Source: Bacillota bacterium
Lineage (GTDB): Bacteria; Bacillota; UBA4882; UBA10575
NCBI GenBank assembly: GCA_012735135.1
Contig: JAAYHY010000160.1
Span: 1 to 64,000, forward strand
Reading direction: 5' to 3'
DNA: 64,000 nt
In this document: positions 31,792 through 42,177 of the stretch, one piece after another
Layout: the number at the start of each line of letters is the position of its first letter
How positions within the stretch are numbered: position 1 is the first letter of the stretch
Notes under the pieces: generated by a model
Told to the model about the DNA's origin: nothing
Seen by the model: only the letters and a program-made list of their open reading frames with translations
Database searches by the model: none
Translations under genes and position numbers: made by a program

Positions 31792-32274
31792 CGGTCACTG
31801 CTCCCTTGAACACCTCCGGTTGCTGTCATTGGTCACTGCTCCTTTGTTCGGTACCGTAGTAGTTTTATCGTAACAACAATTAATGGTCTCTTCAATATGC
31901 AAAAGTGGGCCGGCGGTCAGTTTTGAACTTATCCATGAAATGCTTAATTTCTAAAAAACAACGCAATAGATAGAATAAAAATAATAAAGCCAACAAAAAT
32001 TGCTGACCCCGTCGAAAATGCCGCGAAACTTGACAGTTTTAATGTTAATAGCGTAAGATTAAAGAAAACATAATTCAAAAGGGGAGAGAAATAAGAGAGA
32101 TGGACGATAACCTTGGTGACGGGGACAGTAGTAAGGCACTTTTGCTCTTCTTCTCATTCTTAAGAACAAAAGTGTATTTAAGGCCTTTCTATTATCCGCG
32201 GCCATAAGTCCTTCAGGGTATTTCAGCATGCATGGTGACTTCGCAGGTAAAATACCATTGGAGGATGAAGACCT

Positions 32275-33567
32275 TTGATTAGTGAAATTTTACTTTTATT
32301 GATCCTGATTGGACTGAATGCCTTTTTTGCCGCGTCAGAAATTGCTTTGATCTCTTTAAATGAAAACAAAATAAAATTTATGGCCGACGAAGGAAATAAA
32401 AAGGCCCAACAGTTAAAAAATATCCTCAGCGAGCCAAGTAAGTTTTTGGCCACCATCCAAATCGGAATCACCCTCGCCGGTTTTCTCGCCAGTGCCTTTG
32501 CCGCCGATACCTTTGCCGATCAGTTAGTCGCTCTTATTCAAACGACGCAGATCCCCGTCTCGGAGTACATCTTAAAAAAAGCGGCTGTTCTCTTCATTAC
32601 CATCATTCTTTCCTATTTCACCCTTGTTTTAGGAGAATTAGTACCCAAACGGGTGGCCATGAAAAAAGCCGAATCAATCTCCTTTTCTGTGGTTTCGCCT
32701 TTGCATTTTTTGTCGACCATAGCCTCGCCCTTTGTTAAGCTACTCACCGCGTCGACCAACTTTATTGTGGGGCTTTTGGGAATGGATCCCAACGCCGATG
32801 AGGAAAATGTGACCGAAGAAGAAATCCGGATGATGGTGGATGTGGGTGAAGAAAAAGGCGCCATCGACGAAAGTGAAAAGGAGATGATCAACAATATCTT
32901 CGAGTTTGACAATAAAATTGTTGAGGATATAATGACCCACCGGACGGATATTGTTGGTATTCCGATCACGGCAAGCTTAAAAGAGGTAATCGACTTAATC
33001 AACCAATATAAATACACCCGGTTTCCTGTCTATGAAGATAATATTGATAAGATTATCGGCATCTTAAATATTAAGGATCTGATCCGGCTGGTCGAGGATG
33101 GAAATCGCGAATTCAAACTGGAAAAGATCATCCGGAAGCCCTATTTTGTCCCCGCCTCGAAAAAAATTGATGAACTGTTCAAGGAGTTACAGTCGAGAAA
33201 AACCCATATGGCGGTGGCGATTGATGAGTATGGGGGCACGGCCGGGATCATCACCATCGAAGATTTGATCGAGGAAATTGTCGGTAATATCTTGGATGAA
33301 TACGATGAAGAGGAAAAGGAATTTGAAAAGTTGGATGAGCACACTTACCTGATCGATGGCCTTACCAGCCTGGAACGGGTAAAGGACCTCCTGGAGGTGG
33401 ACTTGCCCACCGGGGACTACGACACCTTAAACGGCTTTTTAATCGGCCGGTTGGGCAGGATCCCCGATGAAGATGAAACTCCGGTTATCGAGTTTAATGG
33501 GGTAGTTTTCAAAGTGGAAAAAATAACTGAAAAAAGGATCTCCAAAGTTAAAGCCTGCAAAGGCTAA
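32275..33567 (+). CDS. CNNM/CorC-type (hemolysin family) transporter with CBS domains
   Basis: DUF21 TM domain, MTHRTDIVGIP CBS pair, IDEYGGTAGIITIEDLIEEIVG, CorC_HlyC C-terminus. Confidence 0.95.
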   Translation: MISEILLLLILIGLNAFFAASEIALISLNENKIKFMADEGNKKAQQLKNILSEPSKFLATIQIGITLAGFLASAFAADTFADQLVALIQTTQIPVSEYILKKAAVLFITIILSYFTLVLGELVPKRVAMKKAESISFSVVSPLHFLSTIASPFVKLLTASTNFIVGLLGMDPNADEENVTEEEIRMMVDVGEEKGAIDESEKEMINNIFEFDNKIVEDIMTHRTDIVGIPITASLKEVIDLINQYKYTRFPVYEDNIDKIIGILNIKDLIRLVEDGNREFKLEKIIRKPYFVPASKKIDELFKELQSRKTHMAVAIDEYGGTAGIITIEDLIEEIVGNILDEYDEEEKEFEKLDEHTYLIDGLTSLERVKDLLEVDLPTGDYDTLNGFLIGRLGRIPDEDETPVIEFNGVVFKVEKITEKRISKVKACKG

Positions 33568-33586
33568 CCACGAAAATTTTAAACTT

Positions 33587-33616
33587 AAAAAGACCCGAAG
33601 CGTTTTCGGGTCTTTT
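33587..33616 (+). terminator. Intrinsic terminator
   Basis: aaagacccgaa gcgtt ttcgggtctttttc. Confidence 0.85.
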
Positions 33617-33622
33617 TCGCTG

Positions 33623-34294
33623 TTAAAAATGGGGTTTTTCCTTCTTCCGTTTCCCCGACACAAGATATTTCTCCTGGTCCGCGATCTTCGTATCAACTTC
33701 AAACCAAGGGGCTAATAATTCCGCCATTTTATCCGTTGAAAGCATTTCGCGGGAAACATGCGCGGCGCCTTTGGTATGATGGCGCCGGAGCGCTTCAAGG
33801 CCCATGGAGTGCGCCACGGCCAACCGGCCCCCCGGCTTAAGCCATTGGGCCAAGCGGTTAATCAACCGCGGCGGATCTTCAAAGTGGGGAAAGGCATTGT
33901 AGACCACACAGCAATCACAGAAGCGGCGCACCGGTAGAACCTCGATATCCCCGCAGATCACCATGAAGCGGGGATCATCCACCTTTTTAGCGGCCAGGCG
34001 CGCCATCCCGGCGGAAATGTCCACCCCGATCACCTGGGTCACATCCCGGCGGAGATAGTAAGGAAACAGCACCCCCGTACCGCAGGCCACATCCAGCACA
34101 ACCGTGTTTTCTTTAACCCCGGCCGCGTCCAGAATGTAATTAATCTTCGCCTCGTCAATGACCGTCCGGGCATCCCACTCCGGCGCCAGGCGGTCAAAAA
34201 AGGTAGCAACCTGGTGCTTCCAGCGGTCCCCGGCCGGTTTAAGCCCGGCAAAAACGGGTTCTCTCTGGTCAACGTTGATAATTGGTTCGGCCAT
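33623..34294 (-). CDS. Class I SAM-dependent methyltransferase
   Basis: VVLDVACGTGVLFPYYLRR...VIGVDISAGMARLA. Confidence 0.92.
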   Translation of the reverse strand: MAEPIINVDQREPVFAGLKPAGDRWKHQVATFFDRLAPEWDARTVIDEAKINYILDAAGVKENTVVLDVACGTGVLFPYYLRRDVTQVIGVDISAGMARLAAKKVDDPRFMVICGDIEVLPVRRFCDCCVVYNAFPHFEDPPRLINRLAQWLKPGGRLAVAHSMGLEALRRHHTKGAAHVSREMLSTDKMAELLAPWFEVDTKIADQEKYLVSGKRKKEKPHF

Positions 34295-34306
34295 AATCCT
34301 CTCCTG

Positions 34307-34981
34307 TTAATCGGTTTGCGTCCAGTCCCGCACTTGCCGCCGGAGCCAATCAAGCCACGCCGTCATCCCCTCGCCGGTCTTGGCCGACAGGGGAAAGATC
34401 TCAAGCTTGGGGTTGCGGAGATGTGCATACTCCTTCACCTTATCCAGATCAAAGTCAAAATGGGGCAGCACATCTATTTTATTGATGATCAGCACATCGG
34501 AGACGGTGAAGATTAACGGGTACTTCAGGGGCTTGTCATCCCCCTCGGGCACGGAGAGAATCATGGCGTTCTTAACGGCGCCCGTATCAAACTCGGCCGG
34601 ACAGACCAGATTACCCACATTTTCCAGCACGACCAGATCCAAATCGGCAGTGCCCAGTTCCTTGAGGCCCTTTTCGGTCATCCCGGCGTCCAGGTGGCAC
34701 ATCCCGCCGGTGTGGAGCTGAATGGTCTTCACACCGGTGGCGGCGATCTTCTCCGCATCCACCGCCGAATCAATATCGGCCTCCAGCACTCCAATCCGCA
34801 GTTCGTCCTTGAGCGCTTCAATGGTCCGCTTCAGGAGGGTGGTTTTACCGCCGCCGGGAGAGGACATCAGGTTGAGCAAGAAAGTCTTTTCCCGCTTCAG
34901 TCCGGCGCGGAGACGCGCGGCTTCCCTGTCGTTATCGGCAAAAATGCTCTCTTTGACTTCGATAATCCTGACCTTTTCCAT
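34307..34981 (-). CDS. hypB: Hydrogenase nickel incorporation GTPase HypB
   Basis: LLNLMSSPGGGKTTLL, VLEADIDSAVDAEKIAATGVKTIQLHTGGMCHLDA, ENVGNLVCPAEFD. Confidence 0.95.
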   Translation of the reverse strand: MEKVRIIEVKESIFADNDREAARLRAGLKREKTFLLNLMSSPGGGKTTLLKRTIEALKDELRIGVLEADIDSAVDAEKIAATGVKTIQLHTGGMCHLDAGMTEKGLKELGTADLDLVVLENVGNLVCPAEFDTGAVKNAMILSVPEGDDKPLKYPLIFTVSDVLIINKIDVLPHFDFDLDKVKEYAHLRNPKLEIFPLSAKTGEGMTAWLDWLRRQVRDWTQTD

Positions 34982-34996
34982 CCCAGTCTCCTCCCT

Positions 34997-35341
34997 CTAA
35001 CAGGCTTCGATTGTTTTTAGGTTAATTTCATTCCCCCGCACCAGGTAGGTCCGTTCACTACCGCAAAAGGGACAGATCCGCCCGTACTGTACAGTTCCGT
35101 AGGTCCTTTCGCAACCTTCACAGAAGGTCACCGCCGGGATCGTCTCAATGACCAGCGCAGCCTCTTTCAGCAGTTCGGTCTTTTGCACCGCCCATTGCCA
35201 GCAGTTGGTGAGTTCTTCCGGGATCACCCCGGAGACCTCGCCCAGTTCAAGAATGACCGTCGAAACCTGCGTGAGCTTATTTTCCGCTCCGACCCGCTCC
35301 ACCGTCTTAATGATGTGAAAGACGATTCCCAACTCGTGCAT
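34997..35341 (-). CDS. hypA: Nickel chaperone HypA
   Basis: MHELGIVFHII start, Zn motif CEGC...CPFCGS. Confidence 0.96.
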   Translation of the reverse strand: MHELGIVFHIIKTVERVGAENKLTQVSTVILELGEVSGVIPEELTNCWQWAVQKTELLKEAALVIETIPAVTFCEGCERTYGTVQYGRICPFCGSERTYLVRGNEINLKTIEAC

Positions 35342-38117
35342 CTTTTTGGCCTTTCTTGCGCCCGAATTTAATCTTCAACGCCCGTTTGATCATGTAGGGC
35401 AGAATCACTTTCATCTTGTCCTCGGTGCGCACCATCGTGCTGCACTCCGGCCGCTCCCGGTGGAGATGGATGGCGTCGAAAGCGCACTTGGTAGTGCAGA
35501 TCCCGCAACCGATGCACTTGTTGGGATCCACCACCGACACCCCGCAGTCCAGACAGCGGGCGGTCTCTTTTTTCACCTGCTCTTCCGTGAAGGGAATCCG
35601 GTGGTCCCGGAAGGTCTTCGCCAACGCTTCGTTGTAACCAACGCGCTGCCGGGGGGTGTTGTCAAAACTCTCAATCAGGACGTTTTCCTTATCCAATTCG
35701 ATAAATTCCCGGCGGTTGCGGCCAATGGTCAGGCTGGTGTTGGGCTGCACGAAGCGGTGGAGAGAGATGGCGCCCTCCCGGCCGGCCGCGATCGCATCGA
35801 TCACATATTTCGGACCGCTATAGGCGTCGCCGCCAACAAAAATATCGGGCTCGGCCGTCTGATAGGTCACCGGATCCGCCTTGATCGTGCCGTTGGGATT
35901 AAACTCCACCTTCGTACCCGTGAGCAACTGCTGCCAATCGCCTTGCTGGCCGATGCAGCAAAGCACGAGATCGCATTCGACCGTTTCGGTGATGCTCTCA
36001 TCGTAAACGGGGGCGAAACGGCCGGCGCTATCTTTCACCGCCAAACACTTCTTGAAAGTGATCCCGGTCACTTTGCCGTCCTCCGCAAGGATCGCCAGCG
36101 GCCCCCAGCCGGCGCGGATGGTGATGCCCTCCTTTTCGCACTCGGTGCGTTCCTCTTCCCCGCAGGGCATCTCTTCGTAACTTTCCAGAGAGTACATGGT
36201 GACGCTCTCCGCATTGCAGCGGACCGCGGTCCGGGCGACGTCGCAAGCCACATTGCCGCCGCCGATCACCACTACCTTACCGGAGATTTGGCCTTCCCCG
36301 GCCAGGTTTACCTGACGCAAAAAGTCAATCCCGGCCACCACCCCTGCGCTGTCTGCGCCGGGGATCTGTAGCTTGGCCCCCTTTTGGAGGCCGACCGCCA
36401 CATAGAAACCCTTGTAACCCTGCCGGCGGAGTTCGGGGATGGTAACGTCCTTACCGACCTCGACCCCGCATTTGAACACCACGCCCATCGCGCGCAGTAC
36501 ATCGATCTCCGCCTCGACAACGTCTTTCTCCAGACGGAAGCCGGGGATCCCGTTCATCAGCATCCCGCCGGGGCGGGCCTCCTTCTCAAAGACCGTCGGC
36601 TTATAACCCTTCTCCGCCAGGAAGTAAGCGCAGCTCATCCCGGCCGGCCCGCCGCCGATAATGGCGATTTTTTCTTCAAACCCGCCGCCTATCTTGGGAA
36701 TGACCGGTTTGGGAATATAGCGGGTTTCGGCCTCCAGATCCAGTTGGGCGATAAAACGCTTGACTTCATCGATGGCCACCGCCTGATCGACCGTCCCCCG
36801 CGTACAGGCCTCTTCACAACGGCGGTTACAGATCCGGCCGCAAACGGCGGGGAAAGGATTGTCCCGTTTGATCAACTGCAGCGCCTCCCGGTACTTGCCC
36901 TGGGCGGCCAGCTTCAGATAACCCTGGACCGCGATATGGGCGGGGCAGGCCGTTTTACAGGGAGCGGTTCCCGTCTCATGACAATTAATCCGGTTTTTAT
37001 CGCGGTAGTCGATACTCCATTTCTCCGGACCCCAAGGGGTCTCATCGGGCAGCTCCACCCGGGGATACTCAATCGGGCCGTCCTTAGTGCAAAGTTTCTG
37101 CCCCAGCTTGACCGCGCCGGCGGGACAATACTCCACACATCGGCCACAAGCCACACAGTTCTCCGTCTCGACCCTGGCCACATAAGCGCTGCGGCTCAAA
37201 TTGGGCGTATTGAAGAGCTGGGAGGTGCGCAAAGCGTAACAAACATTAATATTACAGTTACAGATGGCGAAGATCTTGTGCTCGCCGTCGATGTTGGTGA
37301 TCTGATGGACGAAACCGTTCTCCTCCGCTTGCCGGAGGATCTCCAGCACCTCGTCGTAGGTTATATACTGGCCGCGGCCCGTCTCGACGACATAATCGGC
37401 CATATCGCCCACGGCAATACACCAGTTCTCCGGATCGTCACCGCAACCCTCGCCCAGCTTCGCCCGGCTGAGCCGGCAGGAGCACAGACTTTTGGCATAC
37501 TTCCCTTCATATTTCTTCAGCCAGTAGGAGATATGCTCCACGCTTACCGACTGGTTTTCAGTCTCAATGGCTTTCTCCACCGGGATGACGTGCATACCGA
37601 TGCCCGCCCCGCCGGGGGGCACCATGGGCGTCACCTTCTCCAGTGGCAGGAAGGTCATCCGCTCAAAAAAGGCCGCCACTTCGGGATGCTCGTCAATCTG
37701 GGCTTTACGCATATTAAAAAACTCGGCGCTCCCGGGGACAAAGCGCGGCAGCACATACTGTTTTTCACGCTTGGGGTTTTCCCAGTTGTACTCGATCAGG
37801 CCGATATAGGCCATTTCATTGAGGAGCTTCTCCAGATATGTTTCATCCTTACCGGTCAGTTTCACCAGTTCCGGCAGGGTTTTGGGTTTTCGTACCCCCA
37901 TTTTCAGCGCAATCTCGGCCATCTCATCGGTGATTAAGCCGGCCAAACCCCAGTATTCCGGGTCATTACCGGTGACGCCCTTCAGCTTGGCGGGCAGGCG
38001 GTCGGTGATCATCCGGCCGAGTTTGAGGATTTTCTCGCGGGGCGCGTCCGTCCGGGGAATCGTAAAAGACAGTTTACTCTCATCCAAGGGCATATTGGAC
38101 TTGGTCTGCTTGCTCAT
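35307..38117 (-). CDS. Large FAD-dependent pyridine nucleotide oxidoreductase with 4Fe-4S domains (GltD-like core)
   Basis: 936 aa; ENCVACGRCVEYCPAGAV and NKCIGCGICTTKCAFDAI ferredoxin motifs; IIGGGPAGMSCAYFLAEKGY; IGGGNVACDVARTA. Confidence 0.93.
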   Translation of the reverse strand: MSKQTKSNMPLDESKLSFTIPRTDAPREKILKLGRMITDRLPAKLKGVTGNDPEYWGLAGLITDEMAEIALKMGVRKPKTLPELVKLTGKDETYLEKLLNEMAYIGLIEYNWENPKREKQYVLPRFVPGSAEFFNMRKAQIDEHPEVAAFFERMTFLPLEKVTPMVPPGGAGIGMHVIPVEKAIETENQSVSVEHISYWLKKYEGKYAKSLCSCRLSRAKLGEGCGDDPENWCIAVGDMADYVVETGRGQYITYDEVLEILRQAEENGFVHQITNIDGEHKIFAICNCNINVCYALRTSQLFNTPNLSRSAYVARVETENCVACGRCVEYCPAGAVKLGQKLCTKDGPIEYPRVELPDETPWGPEKWSIDYRDKNRINCHETGTAPCKTACPAHIAVQGYLKLAAQGKYREALQLIKRDNPFPAVCGRICNRRCEEACTRGTVDQAVAIDEVKRFIAQLDLEAETRYIPKPVIPKIGGGFEEKIAIIGGGPAGMSCAYFLAEKGYKPTVFEKEARPGGMLMNGIPGFRLEKDVVEAEIDVLRAMGVVFKCGVEVGKDVTIPELRRQGYKGFYVAVGLQKGAKLQIPGADSAGVVAGIDFLRQVNLAGEGQISGKVVVIGGGNVACDVARTAVRCNAESVTMYSLESYEEMPCGEEERTECEKEGITIRAGWGPLAILAEDGKVTGITFKKCLAVKDSAGRFAPVYDESITETVECDLVLCCIGQQGDWQQLLTGTKVEFNPNGTIKADPVTYQTAEPDIFVGGDAYSGPKYVIDAIAAGREGAISLHRFVQPNTSLTIGRNRREFIELDKENVLIESFDNTPRQRVGYNEALAKTFRDHRIPFTEEQVKKETARCLDCGVSVVDPNKCIGCGICTTKCAFDAIHLHRERPECSTMVRTEDKMKVILPYMIKRALKIKFGRKKGQKDARVGNRLSHH

Positions 38118-38222
38118 AATTTCCCACTCCTTCTTTTGCTTATTCCTATTTTAAACGCCTCGTCGTACCGGTCGTTCATAATCGGCCATAAATTAGCGCT
38201 GCGCTCCCCGGAACGCATCGGA

Positions 38223-38936
38223 TCATCCCTGGTTTTCAAGACGGGCCAGATAATCCGCGATCCCCGTGGCCAGTAAATTATAGGCTCCTTCCCCGTCCCG
38301 GGCTTCGATCAAATCGGTAAACCGCTCCAGCCGGTCGATGGCGAAGGAAGGCCCATACATCCGCAGATAGTTAACCCAAAAGGCAATGGAGACATCATGC
38401 ATGGTATTCATAAACAACGTCAGGATGCTCTTGCCGCTTAAAATACAGATCTCCCGGTGCCACCGGAAAAATAGTTCGGCCAATTCTTCCTCGCCGCTAT
38501 GGGGCGCCCGGTCGCGGACCTCCTGGGTCAACGCGCGCAAATGTACAATATCCTCCGGCCGGCAGCCGTGGCAGAGGGCGCGCAAGGCCATACCTTCAAT
38601 GGCCAGGCGCAAATCGAGGATGGCCACGGTGACTTCCCGGCTCAATTCGTTTCCGTTCAACTGAACAATAACGTTAAGGGTCTCAATATTGCCAGTCTTC
38701 ATATAGTCGGCGACAAAGACACCGGACTTGGGTTTGATCTCGACCAAGCCCATGGCGGCCAGTTGTTCAAAGCCGGAATGCACCACCGTCTTCCCGATCC
38801 CCAGTTCCGCCGCGAGTTCCCGCTCGGAAGGCAGCCGGTCGCCGGGATTCCATTTCCCGGCGAGGACTCCCCGGGCGATCTTTTGGACAAAAAGTTCTTA
38901 ATTGGTAAGCACAGGTCGCTTTGGCGTCCGGTCCAT
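38223..38936 (-). pseudogene. GntR/FadR-family (FCD) regulator interrupted by an in-frame TAA at codon 13
   Basis: ATG 38936 reads MDRTPKRPVLTN*ELFVQKIARGVLAGKWNPGDRLPSERELAAELGIGKTVVHSGFEQL...; stop at 38898-38900. Confidence 0.75.
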
Positions 38937-39040
38937 CCCATCGTTCCTTCGTGTTTTAAATATTCCGTAACAATCTGGTCCGACCAGATCTTGATTTTAT
39001 TTTAACAATCTTCTTCATCCGTGTCAATTAAAACAAAATA

Positions 39041-39076
39041 TATCCCCGCTTGTGCCGACACGGCAGAGCGGGGATA
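39041..39076 (-). terminator. Intrinsic terminator of the methyltransferase gene
   Basis: tatccccgct...agcggggata with nested tgccg...cggca, minus-strand T-rich tail. Confidence 0.65.
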
Positions 39077-39186
39077 AAGTTTGAATTATATTAGGTGTCT
39101 GTTTTGTGGATAACAGTATCAACCGATTCATCATTACGGCCGATTAATAGTACCGCCTACACGCAGCGGAAATTACCACGAAGCCC

Positions 39187-39855
39187 TTAAGAAAAGACTG
39201 CTTTCTTTCCTGAGATACATAAACCGAAAAATTCTTTACTAACTGCTGCATTTTTTAAGTCTGATTGCCCTAGTAATTCTCTGATCTCATCGGCCGTGTA
39301 TGACGCATTTAAAGAGGATAAAAAGCCGGGACGGATTTCTTTGGGTTTAGTTAAAAAGTAGATAAACCACTTGATAAGCGGATTGACATCACGGCGCATG
39401 TCGGTAAGGCAAAAAATTCCCTCCGGTTTCAAAACTCGGTTTATCTCATTGAAAACCTTAACCGGATCTTCCCATTCATGAAGAGAACCATTGGAAAAGA
39501 CCGTATCAAAAGAATTATCCGGAAACGGCATCGCCAGGCAATTACCTTCGACATATTTTACTCGATCTTCAAAACCATAATCTTTAGCGTTCTTCTCCGC
39601 CAGTTTTATCATCTCGCCGCTGATTTCGCAGCCAACCAGGGTCGCCTCCGGACATCTCTTGAGCCATTCGAGACCGACATATCCGGGCCCGGGGCCGATC
39701 TCCAGCGCTTTCCCTCTGACAATACCTGCTTTGATGATACTGTCAACATTGTTCCATCCTTTATCCCTCATGATTCTGGCAAAACGATCGAAAATTTCCA
39801 CCGTCAGCTTATCTTGAATCCCCTCGTTTGTCTCGATAATCCTTTCCTTTACCAT
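39187..39855 (-). CDS. Class I SAM-dependent methyltransferase
   Basis: ALEIGPGPGYVGLEWLKRCPEATLVGCEIS. Confidence 0.93.
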   Translation of the reverse strand: MVKERIIETNEGIQDKLTVEIFDRFARIMRDKGWNNVDSIIKAGIVRGKALEIGPGPGYVGLEWLKRCPEATLVGCEISGEMIKLAEKNAKDYGFEDRVKYVEGNCLAMPFPDNSFDTVFSNGSLHEWEDPVKVFNEINRVLKPEGIFCLTDMRRDVNPLIKWFIYFLTKPKEIRPGFLSSLNASYTADEIRELLGQSDLKNAAVSKEFFGLCISGKKAVFS

Positions 39856-39869
39856 GTTTTACCTCCTAA

Positions 39870-40397
39870 TTATTTTAAGCTGTTTAATGTTTCTTCAGCC
39901 CATGCCAACTCTGCCTGGTAATGGTGTTCATGATGGCTGAAGATAATAATGACTATTGTTTTGTATTCGGGCGGCACAAAAGATAATGTTTCTTGTTTAT
40001 GTTTTTTAATAACGGCAATTACTTTTTTCAGCTTTTCTATGTAAACCGTTAAGTGGCTTAATAGATCTGCCGTTTCCAAATGCTCGGAAAAGTAAAATAC
40101 CGCGTCGGAAGGGAAGGTTGGCCGGTACTCGAATTCAAGCAAGCCGGCAAGCATGTTTTTAAAGGCCTTGATTCCTTCATCGGTTATTGAATAAATAGTT
40201 TTTTCCGGCCTGTTGCCCGGTTTTTCATTGGTGGCGACCAACAGTCCCTCTGCTTTCAGCTTTTCAAGATGATAGTATATGGTCGGCAGCTTGATTTGGG
40301 TAAAGTCCGCAAGTTGCTCGGCGATTATTTTTTTGATTTGATAACCATGTTGGGGACCGAATCTTTGCAGGATGCCAAGAATATAAAGGGGTACCAT
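39870..40397 (-). CDS. PadR-family transcriptional regulator
   Basis: YILGILQRFGPQHGYQIKKIIAEQLADFTQIKLPTIYYHLEKLKAEGLL. Confidence 0.92.
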   Translation of the reverse strand: MVPLYILGILQRFGPQHGYQIKKIIAEQLADFTQIKLPTIYYHLEKLKAEGLLVATNEKPGNRPEKTIYSITDEGIKAFKNMLAGLLEFEYRPTFPSDAVFYFSEHLETADLLSHLTVYIEKLKKVIAVIKKHKQETLSFVPPEYKTIVIIIFSHHEHHYQAELAWAEETLNSLK

Positions 40398-40421
40398 TAT
40401 ATCCTCCTTTCCAAAACAAAA

Positions 40422-40459
40422 TAGTCAGTACTGACTATGATTATACTCAGTACTGACTA
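40422..40459. promoter_or_regulatory. Putative PadR operator, tandem palindromes
   Basis: TAGTCAGTACTGACTA (perfect 16-bp palindrome) then CTCAGTACTGACTA, directly upstream of padR. Confidence 0.65.
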
Positions 40460-40535
40460 ATTATCAAGAAGATCCTGCTTCAAATATCCAATTTTATCAT
40501 GTCATCTAATTACATTCCCATGGAAAAAGGGCAAG

Positions 40536-40565
40536 AAAAAAAGACCGCTATTGCGATCTTTTATG
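40536..40565 (-). terminator. Intrinsic terminator of the CPBP gene
   Basis: Minus strand AAAGATCGC aata GCGGTCTTTTTTTC. Confidence 0.7.
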
Positions 40566-40666
40566 ATTTTAATCAACCATCTAAATCTAAATGTTGTGCC
40601 GCATAAATACTATTTAATCACTTATTCAAAGAATAGCCCGAGCATTATGACTATATAATGCCGTTT

Positions 40667-41569
40667 TCAAGCTACAAACAAATAACCGACGCCTACCATT
40701 AAAACATTGCTCACGCTATGCATTAGAGCAGGATATAAAATACTTCTGCTTTTTTGATAGACAATACCTTGAATAGTCCCAAGAACAAAGGCATATAAAA
40801 GGCGGAACAAGTTTACTTCCAAAACAAAGGGATGCAAGGACCAGTTGATATGGGCGATTGAGAATAACAACGAGGCAAGGACTACTTCCAGGGTAATATT
40901 GCCTTTGATTGGAATACTCTTGGTAAAGGCAAAGACGAATATAGTTATAGGTAATGCCCGGAAGAGGATCTCTTCTGACGGCCCGCATAAGAATAATTGA
41001 AATCCCAAGGTTCCAAGGATGTTTCTCCGGTCTAAAGGGAAGTCATATACCGGCAAGCGGTCATGGGCACGCATGAAAAGGTGCACTGCGACGGAAATTA
41101 CGACAAAAGTAACCGTAAATAAAGCTAAGTACTTCATCCCCTTACTTATGTCACCGAGTTTAAAATAAAAGTCAATTTTTAACCATTTACTCAGGATGAT
41201 GGCAACAATGATGGCAATGAGCATTTGAACAGCATGATGAATGGAAATACCCGCAAAAACCCGGTAAGGATCAATTCTTTCGTACGGGATCACCTTTGCA
41301 AAAATGTATCCCACTATCCCCAAAATTATCTGGGCAAGGAATAATAAGAAAAACATAGCTACGCCTAAGAGTATTCTGTTTTGTTCCAGCTTTTTTTCGG
41401 AATCACTATCCTTAATTGATTTTTGAGCCGGCTTCCTTCCCAATTTGTTTTCCCTCAACGTCTTCCAAAAATACCCTTCATCTACCCCTTCAATTTTGCA
41501 GTATTCTCTTACCCCGTCATAAATATTTCTGCTGATATTTTTATACCCATAAAAACAATTAAGCATCAT
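40667..41569 (-). CDS. CPBP-family (CAAX protease-like) membrane metalloprotease
   Basis: CGPSEEILFRALPI (EExxR-like), later SIAHINWSLH; multiple TM segments. Confidence 0.85.
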   Translation of the reverse strand: MMLNCFYGYKNISRNIYDGVREYCKIEGVDEGYFWKTLRENKLGRKPAQKSIKDSDSEKKLEQNRILLGVAMFFLLFLAQIILGIVGYIFAKVIPYERIDPYRVFAGISIHHAVQMLIAIIVAIILSKWLKIDFYFKLGDISKGMKYLALFTVTFVVISVAVHLFMRAHDRLPVYDFPLDRRNILGTLGFQLFLCGPSEEILFRALPITIFVFAFTKSIPIKGNITLEVVLASLLFSIAHINWSLHPFVLEVNLFRLLYAFVLGTIQGIVYQKSRSILYPALMHSVSNVLMVGVGYLFVA

Positions 41570-41591
41570 TACCCTCCTATTCTGGGATAAA

Positions 41592-42065
41592 TTAAGGCGT
41601 TTTCTTCTTTTCGTTACCGCCGGTCCCGATATTAATGGAAATTCGGCAGCAATCATCCTTCATTAAAGTGCTTTCCACCGTTATGTGTCCGCGATCGATT
41701 TTGCATACGTCGGACAACATCGCAATCATCGGATCAAGGCACCAGCCATTACAGGGGTTCGCTCCCCCCATCTTCTTTGCCAACGCACAAAGTTTACATG
41801 AAGTCGCCATGGCCACATAACCGTCGTCGGTTCTTTCCACCGACCATACAGCACAGCCATAAATCTCGGCAAGCGTAGAAAAAACGTCTTCCACCCTTTG
41901 AATGCCCAATTGCTGATTCAAATAGGGCGCCATCTGTGTCTGCCTTTCTTTTCTTCTTTCCACAATTGCCGCCAATGCCCCTAATTTTTCATAGGTGTTA
42001 ACAGCCTCCGCGATGGCGGTCGCATATGTGTTTTGTAAAATGACCATCCTCTTGCTAATTTCCAT
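41592..42065 (-). CDS. L-2-amino-thiazoline-4-carboxylate hydrolase-like protein
   Basis: Cys-containing pattern CKLCALAKKMGG...GWCLDPM...; family recognised by eye only. Confidence 0.4.
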   Translation of the reverse strand: MEISKRMVILQNTYATAIAEAVNTYEKLGALAAIVERRKERQTQMAPYLNQQLGIQRVEDVFSTLAEIYGCAVWSVERTDDGYVAMATSCKLCALAKKMGGANPCNGWCLDPMIAMLSDVCKIDRGHITVESTLMKDDCCRISINIGTGGNEKKKTP

Positions 42066-42177
42066 TACTTTTTCCTCCTCTTTATCATATTAATATAACG
42101 TTCGTTAGCCTACAGGGAAATATAAAACGGCAATATCGTGCCGGTTTATATCCATCAAAGTTTTGGGTCATGATGAA

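Noticed and set aside
32090-32274. Possible riboswitch (for example Mg2+ or Mn2+ type) upstream of the CNNM/CorC gene
   Set aside because: Could not match M-box or yybP-ykoY consensus by eye; part of the region also reads as a minus-strand TM-like fragment (NLTLLTLKLSSFAAFSTGSAIFVGFIIFILSIALFFRN*). An Rfam/Infernal scan would decide.
36384-37937. 517-aa plus-strand ORF (and 341-aa ORF 35346..36371)
   Set aside because: Antisense to the clearly real 936-aa oxidoreductase; low-complexity His/Gly/Leu-rich translation typical of reading high-GC codons in reverse.
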